Shown: piece after piece, positions 1 to 8,779 of the stretch
Position numbering within the stretch: the first letter of the stretch is position 1
How the letters are laid out: the number at the start of each line of letters is the position of its first letter
Source of the DNA: JBEVJK01 sp963791325
GTDB taxonomy: Bacteria > Pseudomonadota > Alphaproteobacteria > Rhizobiales > Rhizobiaceae
Length of the DNA: 64,000 bases
NCBI GenBank assembly: GCA_963791325.1
Contig: CAWBRU010000019.1
Span: forward strand, 155,220-219,219
Direction of reading: 5' to 3'
Translations under genes and position numbers: made by a program
The notes under the pieces: model-generated
Database searches by the model: none
What the model saw: only the letters and a program-made list of their open reading frames with translations
What the model was told of the DNA's origin: nothing

Positions 1-1157
1 ATAGCTTTCACCGCATCATGATGCGCTCGGCGGCGCGGCTCTCCTACCCGCAGGCGCAGGCGGCCATCGACGGCCGCTCCGATCCGGTGACTGCGCCGCT
101 CGTCGACGGCGTGCTGCGGCCGCTCTGGGCCGCCTACGAGGTGCTCAAGCGCGGCCGCGAGGCGCGGCAGCCGCTGGAGCTCGATCTGCCCGAGCGCAAG
201 ATCCTGCTCAAGCCGGACGGCACCGTCGATCGGGTGATGGTGCCGGAGCGGCTCGAGGCACACCGGCTGATCGAGGAGTTCATGATCCAGGCCAATGTCG
301 CGGCCGCCGAGACGCTCGAGGCCAAGCGCCGCCCGCTGGTCTACCGCATCCACGATGCGCCGTCGCTCGCCAAGCAGGAATCATTGCGCGAGTTCCTGGC
401 GACGCTCGGCATTTCGCTGGCGCGCGGCGCGCAGCTCAGGCCGGCTCAGTTCAACGCCATCCTGCAGCGGGTGCGCGGCGGCGATCAGGAAACGCTGGTC
501 AACGAAGTGGTGCTGCGGTCGCAAAGCCAGGCCGAATATGCACCCGACAATATCGGCCATTTCGGCCTCAATCTGCGCCGCTACGCGCACTTTACCTCGC
601 CTATCCGCCGCTATGCCGACCTCATCGTCCACCGCGCCCTGATCGCCGCGCTCGGCCTGGGTAAGGACGGGCTGACTGCTGCCGAGGAGGAAAGGCTGGA
701 GGAGATCTCGGCGCTCATCTCCGCGTCCGAACGTCGCGCCATGGCCGCGGAGCGTGACACCGTCGACCGCCTGGTTGCCGCCTATCTAGCGGAAAAGGTT
801 AACGAAAGCTTCGATGGGCGGATCTCCGGAGTGATCAAGGCGGGGCTGTTCGTGCAACTGCCGCAATATGGCGCGGACGGCTTCATACCGGTGTCATCGC
901 TGGCGGACGACTACTATATCTACGACGAATCGGCGCGGGCTCTGTTCGGCGAGCGGACCGGTCGCGGCTACCAGCTGGCCGACCATGTCGTTGTCAAGTT
1001 GATCGAGGTGGCCCCGCTCGCGGGGGCGATGCGCTTCGAGATGCTGTCGGATCCGAAGCCTCTGCCGGGAGGCCGGCGCTCGTTCCACAAGGCAAAGCGC
1101 CGCCAGCCGCCTAAGGCGGCGCGCGGCAGCCGGCGCAGCGCGGCAAGGAGAGGATGA
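1..1157 (+). CDS. rnr: Ribonuclease R, C-terminal part (5' end outside window)
   Basis: This is the C-terminal half of the 3'-5' exoribonuclease RNase R, which degrades structured RNA in the cytoplasm. The reading frame is already open at base 3, so the gene begins before the window. The RNB catalytic-domain signature is clear around 540-640 (HFGLNLRRYAHFTSPIRRYA), followed by an S1 RNA-binding domain at about 800-1050 (GRISGVIKAGLFVQL) and a short Lys/Arg-rich tail, the usual order for RNase R. The stop codon overlaps the next start in ATGA (1154-1157), so the DUF983 gene is probably translationally coupled. The rnr-DUF983-NUDIX order is typical of Hyphomicrobiales. Identity is secure; only the N-terminus is missing. 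Confidence 0.93.
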   Translation, partial: SFHRIMMRSAARLSYPQAQAAIDGRSDPVTAPLVDGVLRPLWAAYEVLKRGREARQPLELDLPERKILLKPDGTVDRVMVPERLEAHRLIEEFMIQANVAAAETLEAKRRPLVYRIHDAPSLAKQESLREFLATLGISLARGAQLRPAQFNAILQRVRGGDQETLVNEVVLRSQSQAEYAPDNIGHFGLNLRRYAHFTSPIRRYADLIVHRALIAALGLGKDGLTAAEEERLEEISALISASERRAMAAERDTVDRLVAAYLAEKVNESFDGRISGVIKAGLFVQLPQYGADGFIPVSSLADDYYIYDESARALFGERTGRGYQLADHVVVKLIEVAPLAGAMRFEMLSDPKPLPGGRRSFHKAKRRQPPKAARGSRRSAARRG

Positions 1158-1594
1158 TGGAAGAACAGGTGTTCGGCGGCCTCAGCCAGCAGACGGCGCG
1201 CACCCCGCGGCCGGTCTTGCCGGCCATGATGCGCGGGCTGCGCGCACGCTGCCCCCATTGCGGCGAAGGCAGGCTGTTCCGGTCGTTCTTGAAGACCGTC
1301 GATCGCTGCCAGGTCTGCGGCGAGGAGCTCCATCACCACCGCGCCGACGACCTGCCTGCCTATCTGGTGGTCGTTCTCGTCGGCCATCTCGTCATCGGTG
1401 CGTTCATGGGCGTGGAGGCGGCCACCAATCTGTCCACCTGGCAGCATCTGGCGATCTGGGTACCGCTGACCATCGCCCTGGCGCTGGGCCTGCTGCGGCC
1501 GGTGAAGGGGGCCGTCGTCGGCCTGCAATGGGCCCTCTATATGCACGGCTTCGGCGGCGACGAAGACACATTCGAGGCTCACCCGGAACTTTGA
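1154..1594 (+). CDS. DUF983 family membrane protein
   Basis: A 146-residue protein of the DUF983 family. It has two zinc-ribbon-like CxxC pairs near the N-terminus (CPHCG and CQVCG, residues about 34-58) and then two hydrophobic segments (about residues 72-92 and 97-115), consistent with a small inner-membrane protein with a cytoplasmic metal-binding head. Its function is not established. It overlaps the rnr stop by 4 nt and precedes a NUDIX gene by 17 nt, so the three probably form one transcript. Length and motif order match the family. Confidence 0.88.
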   Translation: MMEEQVFGGLSQQTARTPRPVLPAMMRGLRARCPHCGEGRLFRSFLKTVDRCQVCGEELHHHRADDLPAYLVVVLVGHLVIGAFMGVEAATNLSTWQHLAIWVPLTIALALGLLRPVKGAVVGLQWALYMHGFGGDEDTFEAHPEL

Positions 1595-1611
1595 TCGGGA
1601 AAGAGGTGCCG

Positions 1612-2352
1612 ATGGAGGGGATGACGCGGGCCGAGGTCGACCGAGCCGAGGCCAAGGACTTTGCGCTTGGCGGCGGGCCGATGCGGCCGCGCGACGCGGC
1701 CACGCTGATGCTGCTCGACCGGGTCGGCGCGGAGGTCCGCGTCCTGCTCGGCCGGCGCCATGCCGCGCATGCCTTCATGCCGGGCAAGCTCGTGTTCCCC
1801 GGCGGCCGCACCGACCCCGGCGACAGCCGCATTCAGGTGGCTGCGCCGCTGCACCCGGCCGAGGCGGCGAAGCTCTCGGCCACCACGGGGCGCAACAGCG
1901 CCGCGCGCGCCCAGGCGATCGCGCTCTCCGCCATCCGCGAGACCTACGAGGAAGCGGGGCTTCTGATCGGCCGGCCGGGGCCGTTTGCCACCGGCAGATC
2001 CGGCTGGCGGGGCTTCGCCGAGCAGAAGGTGCAGCCGGCGCTTGGAATGTTGCGCTTCGTGGCCAGGGCGATCACCCCGCCGGGACGGGTTCGCCGCTTC
2101 GATACCCGCTTTCTGGCGACCTGGCGGCAAGAGGTTGCGGTCGCCCTTCCCGGGGGTGGCCCGACCGGAGAGTTGAGCGAGCTTGCCTGGCTGCCGCTCG
2201 ACGCGGCGATGGCCGCCGACGTGCCGAGCATCACCCGCACGGTGCTCGGCGAGCTGGCCAGCCGCCTGGCCGACGACCCCGAGCTCTTGCCGGGCGGGCC
2301 GGTGCCGTTCTACCGCATGGCCGGCGACCGCTTCGTGCGCGTCGTTCTTTGA
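1612..2352 (+). CDS. NUDIX hydrolase
   Basis: A 246-residue NUDIX-fold hydrolase, a family that cleaves nucleoside-diphosphate-linked substrates with Mg2+. The FPGGRTDPGD segment and the helix of the Nudix box (AIRETYEEAGLL) are present, separated by an insertion of about 45 residues. The glutamates of REtyEE are intact. Such an insertion is typical of a large NUDT19/CoA-pyrophosphatase-like subgroup, so the substrate cannot be named. The start at 1612 was chosen over longer in-frame options because AAGAGG lies just upstream and earlier codons overlap the DUF983 gene. The stop overlaps a possible TTG start of the transporter gene. Confidence 0.87.
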   Translation: MEGMTRAEVDRAEAKDFALGGGPMRPRDAATLMLLDRVGAEVRVLLGRRHAAHAFMPGKLVFPGGRTDPGDSRIQVAAPLHPAEAAKLSATTGRNSAARAQAIALSAIRETYEEAGLLIGRPGPFATGRSGWRGFAEQKVQPALGMLRFVARAITPPGRVRRFDTRFLATWRQEVAVALPGGGPTGELSELAWLPLDAAMAADVPSITRTVLGELASRLADDPELLPGGPVPFYRMAGDRFVRVVL

Positions 2353-2366
2353 CGGACCGGGCGGGC

Positions 2367-3557
2367 ATGCACCAGGGACAGCCCGCCGGGGTCGCGGCAG
2401 CCGCCGATATGCGCTGGCTTTCGATCGCCGCAGCGATCGCCTCGATCAGCGTCGTCGGCATCGCGATCGGGCTCGGCGTGCCGCTGCTCAGCGTCATCCT
2501 GGAAAGCCGCGGCCACTCGGCCTCGATGATCGGGCTCAACACCGCGGTGGCGGGGCTCGCCTCCGTCGCGGCCGCGCCTTTGGCCATCCCGCTCGCCGTC
2601 CGCGTCGGCCTGGTGCCGTCGATGGCGGCGATGATCGTCGTCGGTGCCTTCGCCTTTGTCGGCTTTCATTTCGCCGGCGCCTTCTGGATGTGGTTTCCGT
2701 TGCGCGTCGTCCTCCACGCCGCACTTACCATCCTGTTCATCCTCTCCGAGTTCTGGATCAGCGTCTCGGCGCCGCCGCATCGGCGCGGCTTCGTGCTCGG
2801 CGTCTACGGAACCGTGCTGTCGCTCGGCTTCGCCGTCGGGCCGTTCCTGTTCTCGCGCCTGGGCAGCGCAGGCTTCCTGCCGTTCGGCGTCACCTTCGTC
2901 CTGGTGATGTGCGCCCTTGGTCCGGTGCTCGCGGCCCGGCGCGAGGCGCCGGATATCCTGGCCGGCGGGTCCGAGGGCTCCGGCTTCCTGCGCTTCATCG
3001 TCCTGGTGCCCACCGCGACCGCCGCGGTGCTGGTGTTCGGAGCGGTCGAGACCGGCGGCTTTGCGCTGTTTCCGGTCTACGGCAGCCGCATCGGCTATGG
3101 CGAGGCCGACGCGGCGCTGCTGCTCACCATGATCGGGCTGGGCAACGTCATCCTGCAGCTGCCGCTGGGGCTGCTCAGCGACCATGTCGGCGACCGCCGC
3201 CTGCTGCTTGCCGCCTGTGCGGCAATCGGGCTTGCCGGGATGGCGCTGTTGCCGACGCTTGCCCATAACTGGCCGCTCACCGCCGCCATGCTGTTCGTCT
3301 GGGGCGGCGTGGTCGCCGGGCTCTATACCGTTGGCCTGGCCCATCTCGGCAGCCGGCTCACCGGCCGCGACCTTGCTTCGGCGAATGCCGCCTTCGTCTT
3401 CTGCTACGGTCTCGGCATGCTCGCCGGCCCGCAGGCGATCGGCAATTTCATGGATCTCTTCGGGCCGTCCGGCTTCGCCTACGCCTTGATGATCTTCTTC
3501 GCCGCCTATTTCCTGCTGGTCGTCTACCGGCTTGCTGCCCGGCCGCGCCGCCCTTGA
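2367..3557 (+). CDS. Major facilitator superfamily transporter
   Basis: A protein of about 396 residues with roughly twelve hydrophobic segments in two halves separated by a short polar stretch (about residue 200), the layout of MFS carriers in the inner membrane. The substrate cannot be inferred. The ATG at 2367 is used here. A TTG at 2349, overlapping the NUDIX stop codon, would add six residues and is equally compatible with translational coupling. There are no frameshifts and the composition resembles its neighbours. The gene ends about 100 bp before rpmG. Confidence 0.85.
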   Translation: MHQGQPAGVAAAADMRWLSIAAAIASISVVGIAIGLGVPLLSVILESRGHSASMIGLNTAVAGLASVAAAPLAIPLAVRVGLVPSMAAMIVVGAFAFVGFHFAGAFWMWFPLRVVLHAALTILFILSEFWISVSAPPHRRGFVLGVYGTVLSLGFAVGPFLFSRLGSAGFLPFGVTFVLVMCALGPVLAARREAPDILAGGSEGSGFLRFIVLVPTATAAVLVFGAVETGGFALFPVYGSRIGYGEADAALLLTMIGLGNVILQLPLGLLSDHVGDRRLLLAACAAIGLAGMALLPTLAHNWPLTAAMLFVWGGVVAGLYTVGLAHLGSRLTGRDLASANAAFVFCYGLGMLAGPQAIGNFMDLFGPSGFAYALMIFFAAYFLLVVYRLAARPRRP

Positions 3558-3659
3558 CTTTCGCGTTCTGATCCGTATGTGTGCGGCGCAGCTTTCCGCG
3601 CTGCCGGGCTGGTCCCGTGATCTGCGGGCATTCACCTTTTCAAACAACGGACGAGACCC

Positions 3660-3827
3660 ATGGCCAAGGCCGCAAACATCAAGATCAAGCTGCTGTCGAC
3701 GGCCGATACCGGCTTCTTTTATGTCACCAGCAAGAACAGCCGCACCAAGACCGAGAAGCTGTCCTTCCGGAAGTACGATCCGGTGGCCAAGAAGCACGTC
3801 GAGTTCAAGGAAACCAAGATCAAGTAG
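3660..3827 (+). CDS. rpmG: 50S ribosomal protein L33
   Basis: A 55-codon gene for the small basic protein L33 of the large ribosomal subunit. The product begins MAKAANIKIKLLSTADTGFF and ends in the Lys-rich KKHVEFKETKIK typical of the alphaproteobacterial, non-zinc form; it lacks the CxxC pairs of the zinc-binding type. Length is exactly that of the family. An rpmG gene close to rnr and NUDIX genes is a common arrangement in rhizobia and relatives. Confidence 0.95.
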   Translation: MAKAANIKIKLLSTADTGFFYVTSKNSRTKTEKLSFRKYDPVAKKHVEFKETKIK

Positions 3828-4148
3828 CGGCTCGGCCGCCGGCGCTGCTGGCGGCACATCCTCACTGACCTATCGCAGCGCCGCCCTCGGGCGGCGTTCG
3901 GCGTTGTGGCGATCCGTGACTCTGATGCGGGGCCGACCGGCGCTCTGGCAGCGGTACGAGGAGGCCACTTTGCGCCAGTGCCGGTCGGCCGACCCCACGG
4001 ACCCAGGAGATGCGGCGGACCTGAGCATCATGGGGTGTCTGGCAAAGCGCAATCTGCGCGCGCCGCAGGCAGCCTTCCGATGGCGACAGTCGCGCAGCGC
4101 CGGCTGAAATGCAAGCCGCGCCGGACGGAGGCCCGCAGCTGCTTGCCG
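3828..4148. other. Intergenic stretch between convergent genes
   Basis: About 320 bp between the rpmG stop and the 3' end of the DUF1810 gene on the opposite strand. Just after rpmG a GC hairpin can form (GCCGCC...GGCGGC near 3838-3858), but no T-tract follows, so it is not a convincing intrinsic terminator. I see no gene or RNA here. Confidence 0.5.
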
Positions 4149-4613
4149 TTAAGGTAAACGGCGTTCGCGGCCTTCGTTCCCATCCGCCTCGAGCAGCGCC
4201 ACCGTCGCAGCGTCTTCTTTGCCGCCGCAGAAGTCATTCAGCGCAGACAAAAAAATGTCTTGGGGTAGACCGTTGGCGCAGTTGAATAATGTCATGCATG
4301 AGCAGAATTTCAAGTCGTCGGGAGAGCCGAAGATGGCGTGAAGCGAGCGCTGCCGATGTCCGAGAACCGCGGCGGTCGCCTCGCGCAACCGGGCGCCGAG
4401 AAGGGGCTGGGCGAGGTAGGCCTCAGCCTCCGCGAGCGAGCCGATGCCGAAATGGGCAGCGGTCGGCGAGCGGCCCAATCCGCGCAATTGCGGGAAGATG
4501 AACCACATCCAATGGCTGCGTTTGCGCCCGGCTTGGAGCTCGGCCAATGCCTGCCCGTAGACGCTTTCCTGCGCGTCGAGAAAACGCGCCAGGCGGTAGA
4601 CATCGTCGGCCAT
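4149..4613 (-). CDS. DUF1810 family protein
   Basis: A 154-residue protein matching DUF1810 along its whole length. Family landmarks are LARFLDAQESVYGQALAEL, the near-invariant HWMWFIFPQLRGLGRS, and IFGSPDDLKFCSCMTLF towards the C-terminus. The family is small and cytoplasmic (calpastatin-like in some names) and its role is unknown. The start at 4613 begins with the normal family N-terminus; longer in-frame codons upstream run into the preceding gene. It is the last gene of the reverse operon, one base downstream of the flavodoxin-fold oxidoreductase. Confidence 0.9.
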   Translation of the reverse strand: MADDVYRLARFLDAQESVYGQALAELQAGRKRSHWMWFIFPQLRGLGRSPTAAHFGIGSLAEAEAYLAQPLLGARLREATAAVLGHRQRSLHAIFGSPDDLKFCSCMTLFNCANGLPQDIFLSALNDFCGGKEDAATVALLEADGNEGRERRLP

Positions 4614-4614
4614 G

Positions 4615-5193
4615 TCAGAACGCCTCCATGCGGGCGGCGACAGCGGCGATGAAGCGGCGGCGGCGCGCCTCGCTTGCCACATTCATGGCATAGAGCGCCT
4701 GGTAGGAGACCGACGCGCCCGGCCTCACGGTGGCCCGCAGCACCCGCTTGACCAGCTTGCGCGGTGGATCGCCCATCAGCATGGCGCGCAGTCGGCTGCC
4801 GCCATAGCTGGTGACGGCGGCGACCTTGCGGACATTGTGCAGCGTCGGCACGACCTTGCCGCCGTCCAGCCTGAACGTCACCCCGGGCACAAAGACGCGA
4901 TCGAAAAAGCCTTTCAGAATAGCCGGATAGCCGTAGTTCCAGACAGGAAAGGCGAGCACCAGCGCGTCGGCTTGCAGCAGCCGGGCAACATAGGGTGCGA
5001 CCGCTTCGACATTTGCCGCGGGATCGTGGTAGTCGAGCCTTTCGGCCCGGCTAAGCCGCGGCTCGAAGCCCTCGGCATAGAGATCGCAATCGTCGACCGT
5101 GTGCCGGCTCGCCAGTCCGGCGCGGATCGTGTCGTGAAGCGCGGCGTGGAAGCTGGTCTCCACCGGATGGGCATAAATCAGCAGGATTCTCAC
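4615..5193 (-). CDS. Flavodoxin-fold NAD(P)H oxidoreductase
   Basis: A 192-residue protein of the flavodoxin_2 (NQO1/KefF/MdaB-like) family. It begins MRILLIYAHPVETSFHAAL, the phosphate-binding loop for FMN or FAD, and contains the substrate-side motif FPVWNYGYPAILKGFFDRVF. Family members reduce quinones or other small acceptors with NAD(P)H. The gene lies 12 nt downstream of an FAD-dependent oxidoreductase and just upstream of DUF1810, in the same operon as an amidohydrolase and an ABC importer, so it may be an accessory reductase of that pathway. That role is inferred from position only. Confidence 0.88.
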   Translation of the reverse strand: MRILLIYAHPVETSFHAALHDTIRAGLASRHTVDDCDLYAEGFEPRLSRAERLDYHDPAANVEAVAPYVARLLQADALVLAFPVWNYGYPAILKGFFDRVFVPGVTFRLDGGKVVPTLHNVRKVAAVTSYGGSRLRAMLMGDPPRKLVKRVLRATVRPGASVSYQALYAMNVASEARRRRFIAAVAARMEAF

Positions 5194-5205
5194 CGGCAGG
5201 GCCCC

Positions 5206-6603
5206 TCACCCGGCATTCTGCAGCCCTTTGAACAGGAACGTCTTGCCGGAGCGGTAATCGTAGCTCGGGTCGTCGAACGCGATCATCTTGCCCGGATTGA
5301 GCAGGCCGAGCGGATCGGCCTCGCGCTTGAAGGCCAGCTGGACCTCGTCGGTCGCTTTCATGCCGCCCTCCTCGAGCGTATAGCGGTGCGGGTTGAAGAT
5401 CGGGCAGCCATGGTCCTCGAAGGCCTTGACGATCGCGTCCAGCCGGGCCGCGCCGGTGAAGCGGACCAAAGGCAGGCCGAAGCAGGTCACGTTGCCGTCG
5501 AAGCGCACGAATTCGAGATGCGAATAGACCTCGCCGGGGAACATGCCATCCATCTTCTCGACCAGCGCAAGCTGGTTTGGAAACGGGTAGAGCGACTGCA
5601 GGTAAGTCATTGCCGGATCGACACGAAGCGCACGCAGCGTGGTATGGTTCCAGGCCAGCTCGAAGGCGGGCGGCAGGCCCTTGGTATCCGCTGCCGTGGC
5701 GCCGTTGAAGACAATGCTGCCGCGGCTGCGCCGGGTGAACGCCAGAAATGCGTCGAGCGCATGGGGCGCGACCATCGCCACGCACACGCTTTGGTCTTCG
5801 GCGAGAAACTGCTGGTGCCGTTTGAAATAGCGAAACGGGACCGGCGCGGCGATCGGAGTGATCAGCTTGGTGAGGACGCCGTCCTGACAGCCGAGCTCAT
5901 TGCCGAAGCGGGCGGCAGCGATGAAGCTGTCGAAGGCGACGATCATGTCGACCCAGTCGTAGGCGGCCGTCAGCGGCATCTCGACCTCGGTGATGACGCC
6001 GTTGGTGCCGTAGGCATGGGTGACCTTATGAAGGTCGACCCCGGTGAGTTCGAGCACGGCTGGCGGGTCGCCCATGGTCACCACCCGCAGCCGCAGCACA
6101 TTGCCGAGATCGCGCAGGCCGCCGAAATTGATCGAGCCGACGCCGCCGGATCCGCCGGCGATGAAGCCGCCGATCGAGGCCGTGTTGTAGGTGGAAGGGT
6201 GGATGCGGAGCTCCTGGCCGGAATGGGCGCGCGTCGCGCGGTCGATGTCGGCGAGCACCGCTCCGGGCTGGCAGACGACCCGTCCGGGGCCGATCCGGCC
6301 AATGCCGTTCATCTCCGCCAGGCTGAGCACCACGCCGCCGGCGAGCGGCATGGCCTGGCCGTAATTGCCGGTCCCGGCGCCGCGCGGCGTCACCGGCACG
6401 CCGTGCCGGCGGCAGGCGGCGAGCACCCGGATCACCTCGGCTTCGTTGCGGGGCGACACCACCAGGTCGCCGGTCACGCCGTCGAGCTCCTGCTTGAGCA
6501 CCGGGCTGTACCAATAGAAGTCGCGGCTCTTTTGCTGGACGATCTTGGGATTGTCCTCGATGCGCACGCCGTCCAGGTCGCGCCTCAACGCGTCGAGGTC
6601 CAT
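5206..6603 (-). CDS. FAD-binding oxidoreductase (GlcD/PCMH type)
   Basis: A 465-residue flavoprotein of the FAD_binding_4 (vanillyl-alcohol-oxidase/GlcD) family. The N-terminal FAD domain is evident from VTPRGAGTGNYGQAMPLAGG and IGGFIAGGSGGVGSINFGGL. The C-terminal part ends with LLNPGKMIAFDDPSYDYRSG, the usual FAD_oxidase_C ending. No signal peptide is seen, so it should be cytoplasmic. It starts 2 nt after the amidohydrolase stop. In context it probably oxidises a hydroxylated or ring intermediate made available by the ABC importer and amidohydrolase, but the substrate is not defined by sequence. Confidence 0.88.
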   Translation of the reverse strand: MDLDALRRDLDGVRIEDNPKIVQQKSRDFYWYSPVLKQELDGVTGDLVVSPRNEAEVIRVLAACRRHGVPVTPRGAGTGNYGQAMPLAGGVVLSLAEMNGIGRIGPGRVVCQPGAVLADIDRATRAHSGQELRIHPSTYNTASIGGFIAGGSGGVGSINFGGLRDLGNVLRLRVVTMGDPPAVLELTGVDLHKVTHAYGTNGVITEVEMPLTAAYDWVDMIVAFDSFIAAARFGNELGCQDGVLTKLITPIAAPVPFRYFKRHQQFLAEDQSVCVAMVAPHALDAFLAFTRRSRGSIVFNGATAADTKGLPPAFELAWNHTTLRALRVDPAMTYLQSLYPFPNQLALVEKMDGMFPGEVYSHLEFVRFDGNVTCFGLPLVRFTGAARLDAIVKAFEDHGCPIFNPHRYTLEEGGMKATDEVQLAFKREADPLGLLNPGKMIAFDDPSYDYRSGKTFLFKGLQNAG

Positions 6604-6605
6604 GG

Positions 6606-7931
6606 TCAGGCTCCCATCACGTCGTCGAGCTCGGCATAGTCGGGCAGCTCCCGGGCAATCGCCGCCCCGTTGCGCAGCACCACGCGGTCCGATTCCGGCC
6701 GCGACAAAAGCTCGGTCAGGCTGCGGCCACGAAAGATCACCAGATCCGCGCTGCGCCCGGCCGCGATCAGCCCGGCATCGTCGAGCCGCATGATCTCGGC
6801 CGGGGTCGCCGCGATGCTGCGCGGCCAGTCGCCGACCGGATGGTCGAGGTGAAGGATGCGGGTCGCCATCCGGTAGACCTCCAGCATATCGAGATCGCCG
6901 TAGGCGTAGAACGGATCACGGGTGTTGTCGGAGGCGACCGCCAGTGCGATGCCGCGCGCCTTCATCTCGTGCACCAGCGTGACGCCGCGCCAGCGCGGCG
7001 TGGTGCCGTCGCGGCGGCGATCCTGCAGATAGAGGTTGCACATCGGCAGCGAGACGACGGCCAGCCCGGCGCGCGCCACCTTGTCCAAGGTCTCGAGCAC
7101 GTCGTGATCGGGCTGCAGCGACAAAGCGCAGCAATGCCCGACCAGGACCTTGCCCTGAAAGCCGGTGCGCAGCGCGGCCTCGGCGATCCTGCGCAGGCCA
7201 TGCGCATCGATCGCGTCGGTCTCGTCGGCGTGGAAATCGAGGTCGAGACCGTGTTCGGATGCCGCGGCGAACACCCGGTCAAGCAGCGCCTCGAGGTCCG
7301 GCACCATCGTGGCCACCGCCCCAAGCACCCCGCCGGCGGCCGCCACCAGGCGCACAAGGCCGCCGAACCAGGCTGCGTCGCGCACCTCCTCGATGCCGAT
7401 CAGCGCCGCACCTTGGAGCGCGATGCGGCCGCGCCAGCGGCGGCGAAATTCTTCCAGCACCGGCCAGGAGATGCACTCCTGGGGTGCTGCGCTGTCGAGG
7501 TGGGTGCGGATAGCCTTGGTGCCGTGGGCGAACGCGGTGCGCAGGCCGAAATCGATGCGCCGCGCCAGATCGTCGGCGTCCCAGCGGCTTGCCCGATCGG
7601 CCCCGCTGGCCTCGACGGCGGCCGCGAAGCTGCCGTCGGGATTGGGGCTGCGCGCCCAGATATGGCCTTTGTCGAGATGGGTGTGGCAATCGACGAAGGC
7701 CGGCATGACGATGCGCCCGCCGAGTTCCACCCGTGGCGGCGCCTCCTCCGGCGGCCACGGCCAGCCTGCCGGACGGACCGCGCCGATGCGGCCCTTGGCC
7801 AAGGCGATATCGGCGAGCACGAAGCCGTCCGCATCACCCTGCCCGCCGGCGCCGAGTGCCATCGCCTCATGCACGCGCGCGTTGCACAAGAGGACCGCGT
7901 CGCCGGCGGGGATCTCGAGCGCGTCGTTCAT
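6606..7931 (-). CDS. Amidohydrolase, cytosine-deaminase type
   Basis: A 441-residue amidohydrolase-superfamily enzyme. The metal-binding motif is VDCHTHLDKGHIW near residue 70, followed by DFHADETD, VGHCCALS and ASDNTRDPF. This is the set of metal and substrate ligands seen in CodA/TrzA-like cyclic amidine deaminases. Expected chemistry is hydrolytic deamination or ring opening of an N-heterocycle. The ATG at 7931 overlaps the permease stop in ATGA (7928-7931), so the two are coupled. The frame stays open further upstream, but only as an overlap with the ABC genes. No frameshift; all catalytic motifs intact. Confidence 0.9.
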   Translation of the reverse strand: MNDALEIPAGDAVLLCNARVHEAMALGAGGQGDADGFVLADIALAKGRIGAVRPAGWPWPPEEAPPRVELGGRIVMPAFVDCHTHLDKGHIWARSPNPDGSFAAAVEASGADRASRWDADDLARRIDFGLRTAFAHGTKAIRTHLDSAAPQECISWPVLEEFRRRWRGRIALQGAALIGIEEVRDAAWFGGLVRLVAAAGGVLGAVATMVPDLEALLDRVFAAASEHGLDLDFHADETDAIDAHGLRRIAEAALRTGFQGKVLVGHCCALSLQPDHDVLETLDKVARAGLAVVSLPMCNLYLQDRRRDGTTPRWRGVTLVHEMKARGIALAVASDNTRDPFYAYGDLDMLEVYRMATRILHLDHPVGDWPRSIAATPAEIMRLDDAGLIAAGRSADLVIFRGRSLTELLSRPESDRVVLRNGAAIARELPDYAELDDVMGA

Positions 7932-8779
7932 CGCTCTCGCCCCAGGGCGCTCTCGTGCCAGCGCCGCAGCAGAAGATGCGCAATCAGCGACAGAACGAGG
8001 AAGATGACGATGCCGGTGAGCGAGATCAGGATCAGCGCTGCGAACAGACGTGGCGCGTTGAGCCGATAGCCGGCCTCGATGATGCGTGAGGCGAGACCGG
8101 AGGACTGGCCGGTAGCGCCGGCGACGAACTCGGCGACCACGGCGCCGATCAGCGACAGCCCGCCGGCGATCTTGAGCCCGCCGAGGAAATAGGGCATCGC
8201 CGCCGGCAGCCTGAGCAGCCTGAGCTCCTGCCAGCGGGTCGCCCGGTTCATGCGGAACAGGTCGCGCAGATTGCGGTCGACCGAGTTCAAGCCGAGCGTG
8301 GTGTTGGACAGGATCGGGAAGAAGGCGACGATCCAGGCGCAGAGCAAAAGCTTGGCCGTCTGGTTGTCGACATAGATGTTGATCAGCGGAAATATGGCGA
8401 CGATCGGCGTCACCTGCAGGATGATGGCGAACGGAAAGAACGACATCTCGACCCACTTCGACTGGGTGAACAGCACGGCGAGCCCGACCCCGCCGACCAC
8501 CGCCAGGGCCAAGCCGAGAAAGGTGATGCGCAGCGTCACCAACAGCGAGCTGAGCAGCAAGGCCCGGTCGCTCCACAGCGTCGCGGCGACCACATGCGGC
8601 CGCGGCAGGATGTATTGCGGGATCGCATTCCAGACGCAGAGCCGGTCCCATAGCCAGATTGCCAGGAGCATGATGGCGAGCGGCAGAAGCCATCGGCCGA
8701 GCCGCTCGAGACGCTCGCCGCGCAGGCGGTGCGCCTCCTCCGCATCGAGCCGACCGCTGCCTGCGGCGAACTCGCTCAC
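7928..8779 (-). CDS. ABC transporter permease (nitrate/taurine/pyrimidine type)
   Basis: A 283-residue inner-membrane permease with about six hydrophobic segments. It carries the EAA-like cytoplasmic loop WQELRLLRLPAAMPYFLGGL that contacts the ATPase. It belongs to the BPD_transp_1 family used by NMT1-type importers. The GTG at 8779 overlaps the ATPase stop codon (GTGA, 8776-8779), which argues for this start over a longer reading. It is the membrane channel of the importer encoded with 8776-9582 and 9598-10596. Confidence 0.9.
   Translation of the reverse strand: MSEFAAGSGRLDAEEAHRLRGERLERLGRWLLPLAIMLLAIWLWDRLCVWNAIPQYILPRPHVVAATLWSDRALLLSSLLVTLRITFLGLALAVVGGVGLAVLFTQSKWVEMSFFPFAIILQVTPIVAIFPLINIYVDNQTAKLLLCAWIVAFFPILSNTTLGLNSVDRNLRDLFRMNRATRWQELRLLRLPAAMPYFLGGLKIAGGLSLIGAVVAEFVAGATGQSSGLASRIIEAGYRLNAPRLFAALILISLTGIVIFLVLSLIAHLLLRRWHESALGRER

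Noticed and set aside
2310..3857. 515-codon reverse open frame
   Set aside because: Antisense to the MFS gene and rpmG, His/Gln/Glu/Arg-rich without any domain.
3828..3870. GC hairpin after rpmG as an intrinsic terminator
   Set aside because: No T-tract follows the stem.
4612..6639. 675-codon forward open frame
   Set aside because: Antisense to the FAD oxidoreductase and flavodoxin-fold genes, both with clear motifs; composition is that of a shadow frame.
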